The notes below the pieces were generated by a model, which was given only the letters and a program-made list of their open reading frames with translations, was not told the origin of the DNA and made no database searches. A stretch of 51,335 nucleotides of DNA from positions 144,721 to 196,055 of the forward strand of contig NW_019091661.1 of the NCBI RefSeq assembly GCF_001949145.1, read 5' to 3'. This DNA is from Acanthaster planci (lineage: Eukaryota > Echinodermata > Asteroidea > Valvatida > Acanthasteridae). A program made the translations under genes and the position numbers. Shown here in pieces: positions 18,803-31,020 of this stretch (positions are counted from its first letter, which is position 1; the number at the start of each line of letters is the position of its first letter).

Positions 18803-21800
18803 TGGTGCTGTTCAAGCTAGGTTAAATAGCAATCCATTACCTGTATATTTTAGAGAAGTGCAATGCCATGGATATTATTTTACACAAAGTCCAAAGGCCT
18901 TTCTTCACTTTCACCTGTGTGTAGACAGCGACCATGCACACAGGAACAGTGATAGAAAGAGGGGTGCAAGAGACCTGTGAATGCCATTGCTATCAAGTGT
19001 CTGGTACCCGCACAAAGACACTAATGATTTGTGCACATTCAGATGAAAATGAGTTCTGCATTCCTGGTGCCAAGTGCAGAAAATCAGTGTGCTCAGGTGA
19101 CGTGCTCGTAATAGAAGCTCATATTTGCATTCACTAAGATGCATTTCTGGTGTCTCGACTTCATGTGGAATGGAGAAAGCATGCATTGTGAAAGTGTGGT
19201 TTATTGTAGCATTTGCATTTGTCATGCTTTCAGTGTGTCTCAGGTGCTTCCCAATGCAAGTATTCAAGTGGCTTTTCTGACCTCTGCACTCTCTGCTTAG
19301 CATGCTGTCCAAGTCTTATGGACCGGTGTGATCTTTGAATGAAATAACAGGAGTTGGCAAATAGATGTTTGTGAGATTTTCACCTAGTAGAATTGACCCT
19401 TTGTCAACAGCAGTATTCTGAACTGAATGATTTCGTACTGGGATCATTACCGATGAATCTCGTGAAAATGCTGAATTATGTGCAGCTTTACCACCTAAAC
19501 ACACTTGCTCCAAACCTCCCCGAATCCAGAGTAATTCAACTCTGCGGTGTTCCCTTCCTGTGACGTGTTGACACAGTCTGGCAGTATGTACACAAAGGGA
19601 TGACTGACTGGTTTGGAACAAGTGCCCTGAGTCACTGCTGGTGTACCTGTACACATCACTGTTTGTTTTGAACAGACACATAAAGGCTGACTTGTCTGTG
19701 GAGTGCAGAGGTGGTTTGTATGTTGAATTTGGGCAATGTACAAGGCCTGCTTTATAGCAGGTATCACTCCGTCCATCACATTACCCTGGAGTGTTGCAAA
19801 AATATGAGGTTGGAGAGAGAAACATCGTACAAATCTTGTTCAAATAATGCCAGCAATTTAGCGTTTGTGGAATTTGGCTGCATACCAAAAGTTGGCTGCC
19901 GTGCTCTGTTATGAAAGCTGAACTTTTTAGCCAAAATGATAAAATCCGGAAGCAGTTAAGATGGAAGTAACAACATGGATACATTACAAGTGCATGCACT
20001 TGGCTGAGTTGAGTCTCTAATAGTTGAAAGTTGTCTTACCTTCTTTCATTTCTGGCAACTGCTGTTGACGAAGTTTGCAGTAGCACCATGTGGAACTTTA
20101 TTTAGAAGTGCATGGGATTCTGAGAAGAACCGGCGCGCTGGACATTTCAGGCAGTGTTCTCTGTCCGTCACGAGCAGATGCAAAATGCATGCAGTCTGAA
20201 ATGTTGAGTTCCCATACACCGATTCTTAGCTACCCAGGCTTGGTCTCCCTGCCACATCCACCTTGCAGACCTTCAAAACCCATTATGCGGACGCTGTGGA
20301 CTAGGAGTCTTGCTGGCATTTCACACGCGCCAAGAGTGTGAACTGGGTTGAATGAGGATGTACTTCAAAAGTTGGGTTTTTAAACTGTGTGTAAATATGT
20401 AAGGTATCGGCATGGATTGTACAGGAAGGCTTGTGTTTAGTCTTGTTACTTCTGCAGTTCTCTGCGGGCATTTGTTGGACACGTACATTGTAATGATTTT
20501 ATCAAGTATTTTCTGGGTATGATGTCGTTGACATTTAAGAACTTATCCTTTCTACTTATTTATTTATGACTTTTGGTCTTAAATACCGATCCCGACGTAA
20601 TGTGAACCTTTGGTATTTTATGCAAGGAGGGTCCTTTTTCCCTGAAGAGCGAAAGATTCAGTGCGTGTTCACAAAGGGAAAGCATTGGTCACCGGCATGT
20701 AAGCATGATTTGTTAATTCCTGAGGTGAGCCCTCTGCAACTCGGTTCTTCTCGACCCTGGGGACATGTGTCAAGTATGAAAAGATGAAGCAAAATGTTTT
20801 CACATTGAAAGCACTGCATCTTGGACCTTTTATGCAAGATTGGTCACTGAGAAGCTTTGATTTAGACATAAATGCAACAAGAAAGCACCTTCTTTATAAT
20901 TTAAAGGAGAGATTTTGAAAGCACCTTCTTTTTTTTTTTGAAAGGAGAGATTAATCTAAAAAAGAGATTTTGTTTTGGCAAACCTGTAATCTAGTCGGTC
21001 ACGATGTCAGTCACTGTAATCAGGTTGTAAGTCAGTTTGCAGGTGTTGGGGACAAAGTAGTAAGAAAGGAGTTTCTTTGTCACAATTCTTTTTAAATATC
21101 ACTTGACTTGAGACTTTGATTTATAACTTTTGGTGACTTGATGACGACCCCCTGGTTTTGTGATCGAGTCAGTGTATCTAATGAAGATATGAATTCACTT
21201 TTTAAAAATAAAACTGATTTTTTTTATTTATACATATACATGCATATCCAAATTGAGCTCATTTTTGGCCTTTTTGTTTTGAGGTATACAGCAGAATTCT
21301 TTAAGACAAATTTTTAGAGGACGGGAAAAAAAGTATTGGACAGCAGAGCCCAATTTTTGTCTTTTTTTATATTTATGTTGGTAAATTGTTGGTTGGTGCA
21401 TAGAGGAATGGCGGATCTGAAACTTCTCAAAAAAAAAAATAAATAAAAAAAATCCAGTTCTGAATCCGGAATTTTGGCGGATTGGAGCACCAGCTTAAAA
21501 AAAAAAAAGCTCCCGCCTATTTGTCCGACATTTTGTAGTAGCAAGGGCAGATGGTTGGCAATGTGTGTACAGGAGCAGCACTGGGCACTGATTCAAGCCA
21601 AAGGGGTGTGGGTGGGTGGTTGGGTGTGGGGGGGGGTTTACCCCTACCCCAGTCCTTCAACGAATGCCTTCACAATCTCCCTCTCGCAAATCAACTTCGG
21701 AAGGTACAAAAATCGATGCTCTTGCGATTGCGAAAGCTCAAAATTCTTGCTTAACATGATGGCACCCTTTTAGCGATTTCCTTGTTTTTAACTTCATCAC

Positions 21801-23153
21801 ACTCACTAAGCTGGCTTTTCCTCGATCTGATGAGAACTGAAGCACGGGTGTTTACATGTGTATTGTACCCGCCATTAAGACGGAGTTTCTGCTCTTTTTT
21901 TCTCGGAGTGCATTCCCTCCGTGCAGTGACGTGCATCCCTGGGTAAATCGAAGTGGTGCGAACCGCCTGTCTTCCTCGATACAAGTACCAATTTGCTAGA
22001 TTACTACCCCGGTGTTATTACGCATAAGTGGTTGCCTCAACTTGACCACGCTGTTTTTGTCATTTTGGTAATGGCTCAATATTGCAAACGGTTCTCTTGG
22101 GTTGTCGCAAATGCCCAACGTTTCTGCGAGAACTCACGACCAGGGAAATCCACGGGTCAGGGTTAAAGTAAAGATGTCTCTCAAAAAACTCACAAAAGAC
22201 TCTCTTCTTTGTTTTTTCTTGCAATGTTTTAATAAGATTTACACTTTTGCCGAAATTTCATGGAATTTAGAACCACTCGCTGTCTTGAAAACGGTCATTT
22301 TGGACTCGCAGTTAACCAAAATTTCTGGGGTTCCATTGATCTGTCATCAAAATTGTTGAGAAAAGTGATCACTCGCTGACGTCAGAAAAATGATTGTGGT
22401 TACAAAACACCTTCTTGGGCGGATCTATCTTTCAGGAAACGGGGGTGATGTGCGTACTGAAGCATCATGCACCGTTCCCTGATGAAAAGAAAACTTAACT
22501 ATAGATGGATTGATGGACGGCGCAATCCTCGTCCAAGATTTTTTTCGTGGTACTCATTTCCCGTCATTTCACTGGTATTTCCATTTAGTTCGCGGCTGAA
22601 CCGGGGGGGGGATGGAACTTGCACCCCAACCCTCTTCTGACCTTGTCCTATTTGGCTGAGACCGTGCTGAAGCAAACGCAGGAACTTTGGTTCCTTCCAG
22701 GTCTTAAAACGAAACTAATTTCTCAGCCGTGATGTGAAGGAGTGTAGGAATATCCATAGTAGCTGTCCAAAGCTCCAAATACACGTCATTTATAAGGCAA
22801 GTTAACAGAAGGTCACCCGAATATAACACTTGTTTAATCTTTTTTATTTACTTTTTTTCAATTTTATTTATCTTGTCAAGTCAGCAGGTGACTTATTTTG
22901 GAAAAATAACTAATTATTATTACTTGTGTCAAAGTACTGACTAAAGTACGTGTACTGACGTTAGAAGGCAGACACCGTTTCGATATTGACGCAGGTTTGA
23001 TATTGTTGCTGAGGCGTTGCTTATGATGACCAGTGCCGTACGAAGGGAATCTTTAGCAACCGTCCGTGAGATTTAACAGGTTTCATCAAGCATGTCATTG
23101 TGACGCGGCCGATCATAGCGGCAATTCGATCCCAGCGGGTGTAGCAAATTGCC

Positions 23154-23167
23154 GTTGCCATGGCAAT
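23154..23167. promoter_or_regulatory. RFX X-box-like palindrome 1
   Basis: GTTGCCATGGCAAT differs from the ideal X-box GTTGCCATGGCAAC only at its last base. RFX factors bind such sites in ciliary gene promoters, and the next gene to the right is a polycystin. About 1 kb upstream of the possible signal-peptide exon. No transcription start was found, so assignment is inference. Confidence 0.4.
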
Positions 23168-23371
23168 GAAGTGGGACAGGAGATGCTTCCAAAGCCAACA
23201 AGTCTCTGTGTGTATTTTTTCAGTACTCTAGTTTTTACAGAACCCAACGACTGTTTGTGATTAACTGTGAGATATATTCTCTGCGTTTTTAGAAAACAAC
23301 CCGGTAGCCATGGGTCCTGAAAGAAAAATTCGGTTAACCTTTTAATTACGATGACTGCACAACACGTACGG

Positions 23372-23386
23372 GAAACCATGGCAAAC
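23372..23386. promoter_or_regulatory. X-box-like motif 2
   Basis: GAAACCATGGCAAAC keeps the CCATGG centre and the right half-site with one extra A. It is 218 bp right of the first motif and weaker than it. Confidence 0.25.
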
Positions 23387-23731
23387 GGGTCATTGAAAGG
23401 GGAATAGGCCTATTACTGGGCCAAGCTTGCAGAAAGTTCAGACAAGTTGCACCAGGAGCATTGGCAGGACAACGCCCCGAGCTTGAGGCCTGCACCCCGT
23501 TCTCGCTACAGAATCGGAGAAGGAAAAAATGTATCGACGGTCAGTATTTTAACTGTGACCGAACCCATCGAGTGTACCCTCTAGAAAATGAGGCCCTCCG
23601 TGCCCCTTGCAAAATGTAGATATACACCCAGTTACGCCATGACCAGAGGACCGAAACACGTGGAAAAATTATAAGGTTCATGTATCGGATGCAGAAAAGG
23701 GGGATGTGTAAGAGTTCGACGGGGGGTTCAT

Positions 23732-23778
23732 TTCAGTACCAAACAGGGCAGACCTACCTCGTACTGTTTGGTACTGAA
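23732..23778. other. Perfect 15-bp stem hairpin
   Basis: TTCAGTACCAAACAG (23732-23746) is exactly complementary to CTGTTTGGTACTGAA (23764-23778), with a 17-base loop. The stem does not extend outward, so it is short for a microRNA precursor. No T-run follows. It could be a foldback remnant or a structured RNA element. Confidence 0.6.
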
Positions 23779-24198
23779 TGAGCAACGCCAATTTTTAAGG
23801 ACGAATCAAGATTGCTCCGGAAGTCAGATAGCCGCAAGCCATTTCTGTCTCTAACGTTTTAACTTGACTGTATCCTATACCCCACGCTTGGTAGAATGAT
23901 CTCTTTTAAAACTCATACATAGAACAGTAGTTGTTGGAAAACCGCCCTTGGGGCGCAGGGTAAAAAAATCGATTTCCTATTGTCTTCTCTCATGCGCCCC
24001 ATCCAAGCAATATTAGTTTTTTTGGCCTGTTGTCGACAGTGCGCACTAATTGCAAGACATCGATCACGCAACCGGACGAGTATCGCTCAAAATTAGCAAG
24101 ACGGCATATCGCCAACTTCGAGCTTCGTTTGATTTGTGGTTTTTTCATGTCTGCCCGAAATCGCTTCGCTTACGTTTGAAAAATTGACGAGTGATGAG

Positions 24199-24228
24199 AT
24201 GTTTCTGCATTGCCTGTTGCTAATTGTG
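24199..24228 (+). CDS. Possible signal-peptide first exon of the polycystin gene
   Basis: ATG opens MFLHCLLLIV, a compact hydrophobic stretch, followed at once by GTG|GTGAGT, a strong donor. That is the look of a short signal-peptide exon. However, it ends in phase 0 while the WSC exon at 29322 needs one base from its upstream exon, so another exon would have to lie between. Chance is a real alternative. Confidence 0.2.
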
Positions 24229-27200
24229 GTGAGTGTTTGTGACTGTATCCCCAAAACTCGCTCTGTGCAACCTGCAATTATCTGTAACTGTTTTCATTAG
24301 GTAAAAACAACTGCTGTTTCAGTTAATTATTTTTAAGGGCTGTAGAAAGTTACCGATACTGCAACGAAAAGGGTCAAATTCGGACATTTCTATTTAGACC
24401 TCAGTTCTCTAAATACAAATGTCCGGCGTGATGTTTGGTATGCATTGAAGAACCTTCATTTTGTTTATGCAATGTGTAAACCAGTTGATAGAACTTGGTT
24501 TTGTTGTTACCATGTTTTAAAATCCACATCTACTGTATACGTTTCGTGAGTAAGCAGTAAGTTGTTAACGACTGTTCCCCGAAGACATTTACCGGATAAA
24601 AGTGATACCGCAGATGGCAAAACTTTCAAGTTTTAGGAAGGTAACCAAACATTACTTATCAGCCACATTATAAAAAGAAGTACCGTGGAGAGTAAAAGCG
24701 TATCCAATTGTCTGGGCATTTCTGCATTATTAACTATTCCAATCGGAGTGGGTTTTCACAATCTCATTGCGACAAAAATGGGCTAAGTCGGCCACTGTAC
24801 ACCCGTCTCAGTTTGAAATTCTGTGTGTATTCAGAGCCTCCTGTGATTATTTTTGCAAGGTTTATCCAGTTAGACAAACGGGTTTTGTTCGTAACCATGT
24901 CTTACAAGCCTCACTACGTTTCACCGCGAGCCTCTGTTACTCTGTATACTTCTGAGCAAAAGGAAAAATGAATGTTGTAGAGACAAAGTATTCGAGAGGT
25001 AAAGAAATAATCACGAAAGCCACGGCGATGAAACCCGGACCATGCACATGGGAACAGAAATTTCATGGGAACAGAAAGGGAAAGATTGGACAGAGATTTA
25101 ATTTGCGCAACACTGCTGTAAAGATTATATACAGGAACGTGGTTAGTTAAACTGTATGTTTGCGGTAAACAATGGTAACTCATTTAGGAATGCATTATTC
25201 CGTAACCTTGGCGCCAACATGGAATCCCGAAAGGAACATGTCCCTCTCGAAATACACCCTTCAGAAATAGCTACCGACGAGTTCCTTTGTTTCAAATTGA
25301 ATTTATGTTGGTGACTGATTTATAATTAGGCCGCTTATGCCAACAAGGCCGGTGGAGATATTGCGTCTGTGTGTCACAGCAGAGTGAAAGTAAAAACGCT
25401 GGGAATTCGAATTTACACTATCTGTGCGTGCGGCAAGTAAATTGGCGCGTCTGCAATTTAGAATAAGTTAACTGCTGAATATTGGGAAGGAAAGCTGTCG
25501 AAAGTCTTCTAGCTAATGCCAGGGTTCGTGTAAAGTGGATAAAAACAAAAAGAAAAGGAGAACTTTTTTCAGTCACTTTCAGCCAGGACTTGATGATCAT
25601 CCCGTTGGATAGGCACTTCCTCTTGGGCTAAAGACAACAGCGGGGCCTACAAAAACCAAAGCGTGCCATAAAACACACAGTTTAAAAAGTTTACCGTTCA
25701 TCGTTGACATTTTCGATTTCAAACTACAGCAAGTGCAAAGCTTAACACAGATAGCGTCAATGTAAAATGCAAGGCACTACTGCTTACCAGCAAACAGAAA
25801 GCCAGACAGCAAAATACAGATATCCTTGTTAACTAAGTGCTTGTCAGAGTTTTCTTTGATGGTTCGTGCTGGTTTGCTTTGATAACATGAACGGAAATTG
25901 TCAAATTTGCTTCTCCAAATTCCTTTTTTTTTTGGTCAACTTGATATTTTTGCGATACCATTTCATTTTACAGTTCGCTACTTCTTTAAATAAAAACCTT
26001 CATACTAATTGAAAAGGGCAAACGAAAATGACCTTTTCTCTCGTGCTATGTCCAAATTCGACTGCATACCTCAATATCGGTATTTTTCCCCATAAATGTC
26101 TCATATTCTTTAAATTAACTCGGTGTTTTGATGGTCTCTTACCCTCCTCACCATCGTTATTTTAATAAACAGTTTTAGTGTGTTTACTATAACTAACAAA
26201 GATGACTTTACTTTTACAGAAAGAATAACACCAATTTCAACGGTATTCTTTTGATCTTTATTTTTGTAGTTCCTACCTGGATGTTTTGTAGGTAAGTGCA
26301 TTTGATATGCATTAAGTCATAAATTTACAACTTATAGGTTTGTAACAGCACTCAAATAAGGCTGTGCACTATCCGGTTACTGCTACATCATGTTCATAAA
26401 CGTTCTGCATTGCAAAATTGCGCGGTATGGGTAAGTTCGAGTGCGAATGTTCCACCAATTAATGTCACTCAAAAGACTTGCGACTAGCCAGCTCAGCCGA
26501 CAACATTGTGCGGGCGGGCCCCAGGGTTTGGTGTTGGCATCGATAAGAGTCAGCCTTTTTAATTTTGTTCCTGAAATGATCTTGCGAGATGTGAGTGAAC
26601 TTGAAGCAAGAAATGTGTCCGACAGAAAAAAGTCATTCAGTGGTCATGGGATTTCGCTGAACTGGTCGGCCATTATAATTAGAGTGTCTTTCGACTACTT
26701 CTTTGCTTGTGACTGAGGGCTGAACCACATTATGCACTCCAACATTCCTCAAAAGAATGTCATTTTGATGTTGGTAATACATGTATGCTAATACGTGTAT
26801 TTATTTACTGGTTTATGGGCATTGTTGGATCCAGAGAGGGGCTATCGTGGGCCATGCCCCCCTGTAGCGGTTGATAGAAATATGATAGAGGACACAGCAA
26901 TTTTTTTATGGGGGATGGGGTGTTTATCCCTCCCGTGAGCATATGACGAAAACCCTCAAAGTGCGGCCTCACCTCTTAGAAAAAGCCCTAAAAAGGTTAA
27001 AGAAATATCCAAAATCGTGGCCTTTTGGAGAAAAAAATCCCGAGCTGGAAAATTTGGTTCTGGATTTGCCCATGTTTGCATGCCGGGAGTTAATTTAATT
27101 TCTCAATCCTCAGGCGAGAGTCTTTTTTTAAGTTGGTGCTCAGGTCCGCCCACCTTCCAGGTTCAGAACTGTTTTTTTTTTTTTTCTATTTTGATAGGTC

Positions 27201-27978
27201 TGGGATCCGCCGACTAACAATTAACCGATATTTGTAAATCTTTTTTTTTTCTTTTGCGCTCCGCTGTCTGACCGACAGCAAAGTCCCCGTTCCTTAGCTG
27301 CCCTAGCGCTAGTGGTAAGGGATACCTCTTTCTTTCTTTCTTTTTTCGAATTTTTATTCTTCCCCCCGACTTCAAGACCCTTATTCGTTTTTCTTGAGAC
27401 CGCAGAGAATAATTTAAAAAAAAAAACCTGTCTTTAGAAAAATCCGAGCACAAACTTCTAAAAAAATGCTCCCCTCGGCATGCAAAACAATTTACTTTGG
27501 GGTCTTTGGTATATTTTCCGGCCAACTTATGCAGTTATTATCGTAAAAGTTATGAAGTTTGGTCACTTTTTAACAGTGCTTGTATAAGTAATGTTGATTT
27601 GGTTAAAATCAACGTTTTATGTGATATGCAATTAAACTTCATCGCTACTGGGGAAGCAACATGACACAAAATACCTATAGTGGTTCTGTCTGTTGACTTG
27701 AATTAATCTGATTTTAAAGGATGTTACTGTTGTCAACCTGCCATTTCCCCCTCTACCTGCAGTGTTCTTTAAGGGGACTCCGTTATTTGAAAACTCGATT
27801 TTTTGTGAAATGTAAAAAGGGCTATAAAAAAAGATGAGATAGCCTAGTGAAATTGATGTTTTGCACGTTGGAATTAATGCATTGGTTAGTAGAGGGAAAT
27901 ATGTTTAACTTCGCCTCGCAAAAACCCTCCTTGCACTGTTTGCTCCATCTGAAGTTGGATACCTAATAATATCCCGTG

Positions 27979-28170
27979 ACAGAGCTAAATACCACCAAAA
28001 ATCGAAGTTGGAGACACAAGCTGGATCGATAACAAGGTCTTAATTACCCTTCTCGTCCGGCGCTTGGAAGCAGCGCCGCTGTTGTCGACAGAAAGTGCAA
28101 GTTTATTTGTGAAGCCATCGATCCAAATCGGCTTGAAATGGGTCACCACAAGCAGAGCGTTTAGCTCTGT
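27979..28170. mobile_element. Foldback element (MITE-like), weak
   Basis: Ends ACAGAGCTAAA and TTTAGCTCTGT are exact inverted repeats. Inside, AAGCTGGATCGAT faces ATCGATCCAAATCGGCTT, and the centre GGCGCT...AGCGCC also pairs. Arms are imperfect and no target-site duplication is clear. Confidence 0.4.
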
Positions 28171-29158
28171 TATCAGATATTGGGACCAGCACAAGCCACA
28201 ACTTTTTTTGTTTTAGTGTTAAAGGACGGCAAAAATAATAAGTCACGTCTATTTTAACTGCACCCTTTTATTTTGTCGGTAAGCGACACAAGTTTACGTA
28301 CGCCCACTTTATGTAATAAAATGACGTATCAATGGAGGGCGTGCTTCATGCGCCTAATTTGACTTCACCGCATTTGCACACGTGTACGTACGTTACATGT
28401 ACGTAATAAATATGCACCGGGGATGGAAAGTCAGAAAAAAATACGAATATGCCTAGGGCCTGGTGTGTCAAATGATTGCAGGTATCGTTCAGACTTGTGC
28501 CATTTTAATAAGTGAAACACTGGGAAAGAATTTCATGTGCGGACTCTGCTGAACACCTTTGCACGAACCCTGAGGCAGTTTGAATGAACATAATGAGTGG
28601 TGGTGACATGGGTGACGTGACATAAGCCCATACGTTTGCCCATGGCAGTGGATGTCGTCTACATGTTAGTCGTAGTGTAAACATCTATGGTGTAAATGAA
28701 GACAACGTCCAACCTGGGCTATAACTTTTTGTATAAGCCCTTGTAAAACTATAGTAAAAGTAACTTCCCCCAGATGGTGATGTGTGGAGCATTCTAGTTT
28801 CCTTCGGCTTTGCCGTGGGAAAATGTAATTCTCCATGGATCAACCCAGGAGGCCAGGAGGCCAGTTTTACTGTACAATCGAAGTATTCAATATTCGTGTG
28901 ATACAACTTAAGTATGCCCACTTGTATATCTGCAGAAACTCATAATCAACTGTTAAACTAGGCCTACTGGGTTATCTCTTGGCAAGGCAAGGCTTTCCTT
29001 TTTGTTCAGTGTACTCACCACCATGCACCAAAAATGCTAAATTTCCTCGCACCTTTAATTTAATATATTTAGAACAAATGTCCACTTAGCTTGGGGAAAA
29101 ACTGAGATTGTCAGAGGAAAAGTATATTTAAAACTCACTGGTTAACTGGAGAATCATT

Positions 29159-29321
29159 GTGCCAAACATGAGACTCTTTACTGTGTCTTTATTGGCTCCA
29201 TTGATTGGCCTGAGTGCCTACAACATGACGGGTGGCCTCCTCCCTTTTGAGAAAAACCGTGTGACTAGACACTTCAATTTCTTTACTTGGCCTTATTGGG
29301 TTTGTTTACTTTTCTTTCAAG
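29159..29321 (+). other. Open frame directly upstream of the WSC exon, alternative N-terminus
   Basis: The WSC frame is open leftward to ATG at 29159 (or 29168), reading MRLFTVSLLAPLIGLSA, which looks like a signal peptide, then a less convincing stretch rich in Phe and Trp. If translation starts here, no upstream coding exon is required. The competing reading is an intron ending at TTTCTTTCAAG (29321). The T-rich tract before 29321 favours an acceptor; the signal-like start favours continuity. Confidence 0.35.
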
Positions 29322-31020
29322 GAGCTGCCACATTGGAGGGATGCTTCAGTGTCAACAAGACCAGCAGTGAGTTCTTCATCTCACCGGGCGGTTATGATCC
29401 CAGCTCCCTGGATCATGATACTTGCATACAGGCCTGTGCCTACCAAGAATACAGCTATGCTGCACTACGGGTACGGACATACATGGGCATTGTTGGGGGG
29501 AGGTTGCTTGCCCCACCCCCACCCAGAGGAAAAAGAGAACATTGAGGAAAGGGGGTGAAAATCATTTATTTTTCTCATATTTCCCCCATAGTTTGTGAAG
29601 CCAGACATGCATTGAACAAAGGGAGATATTCAGGTTTGTTGATGTAGAAAGTCACTGTCGTAAATGTAATGGAGAGGCCTTCACTGTGAGAAGAGTTAGA
29701 AACCAAGGGCTTAATATTCTTCTTTGCGATCCCATCCCCAGCTCACTGTTAATTATAGATACTTCCAACATTATTGAGATAATTGTACAAAGTAAAGGAA
29801 AGCATCATATATCCAGACAACAATGAAGACTGTACATTTCACTGTACACTTCTTTTTTGTTTCGATGTTGATCCTGAATGTCAGCTTTTTATCTGCACCT
29901 GCAGTTTATAAACGTGTGGAAACTTCTTACATTTCAGGTTTTTGCTACAGTAGCTGTTTTCAGCTTTAATTTTAAGTGGCCACATACTCCCCTGAATATC
30001 TTTTCGTATCGAAAATCAAATTATGCCCTTTCCTCAATATTAAAATGTCAAGAAGGTCAATATATACCATGATGTTCATTTGCTGCTGAGCTTTAATGAA
30101 ACGGTTGCATTACTTCCATCAAGTAGTGTTCCTTTTTGCTTGACATGAGCCGCAGAAAAGGCTTTTCCAATTCTGACCACAAGTGTCTAGACACAAAGGA
30201 CTGTTGGACCAGACGGAGTACCGTGCCATGCCAGCCTCTCAACCCTGCTGGATTTGATTCACTCGAACAGTCACACGTGCGAGACAAATTTTTTTTTACA
30301 CTTGGTGAAAGCCCTCGAATTTCTTCCCCGGGCTCGCTTCAAGCTGGACCAAGAGACACATGTTGTGTGTTTTTTTTTGAGGCCCCTTTGGTGAGAAAAT
30401 TATTTGTTCGCGTGTGCACCCAGGTTAATGCGCATTTGGCCCGGGACACACTGAGCAAAAGTGGATCAGGGAGGGGGGGTTCCAACTACAGTATCAGTCC
30501 CAACTGTAGTTGGGCCAGCTTAACTGCAGCACATGGCAGAGTGCCAGTGTGTCTGTTCCTTCCTCCGTGGTCATAGCATTGTGCTCAAATGATTTAATCC
30601 CCATCAAGAACTTGTGCTTGCAGAAATGTGATATAGATGATGACAGGTTGGCATATTCTGGATGAATTATGTCAGGTGTGAGTGGCATAAGCTTGGAGAA
30701 GGGTGAGAAATTTTTTTTGTGGAAATTTGCCAACCGTAGTTAGGGCAGCCCAACTGTAGATTTGGGACAGCCCAACTGTAGCACTTTAGCTGGGACTCTT
30801 TCAGTTGTAGACATTGTCGTTGGAGTGTAACATGATCATTTGCTTAGATCCATCTTTTATAATGAGCAATGCCATTTCACTTGTAACTTTGGCATGTGTC
30901 TTTGCAGGCTGGCCAGATCTGCCTGTGCTCAGACACCAACTATTCCCCGGCGGCGCGTGAGGCGGACGACACCCTGTGCAGCACCCTCTGCACAGGGGAT
31001 GCCCTTGCCAAATGCGGCCA
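29322..31020 (+). CDS. Polycystin: WSC domain (exon 1 and first part of exon 2)
   Basis: Exon 29322-29470 has LEGCFSVNKT, DTCIQACAYQEYSYAALR. After CGG|GTACGG it continues in exon 30908-31258 with AGQICLCSDTNYS, LCSTLCTG and AKCG. Eight cysteines occur in WSC order (GCF, C-x3-C, CxC, C-x3-C, CG). WSC modules are putative carbohydrate-binding domains and occur in polycystin-1. Confidence 0.88.

Larger units (their letters stand above)
18803..29158. other. 10-kb stretch without a convincing gene
   Basis: The first part should be the COX10 3' UTR; no strong near poly(A) signal was found, and an AATAAA occurs at 21207-21212. From about 22000 to 25300 the sequence is less repetitive and holds X-box-like motifs and a possible signal-peptide exon, so it may contain the promoter of the polycystin gene. 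T-runs, A-runs and G/C-homopolymer islands are scattered through it (21430, 21620, 26840, 27175, 27240). No open frame here resembles a known protein. No leucine-rich-repeat exons were seen. Confidence 0.5.

Noticed and set aside
21400-21520. A-runs that might mark a processed pseudogene
   Set aside because: Adjacent sequence shows no coding similarity or target-site duplication; low-complexity only.
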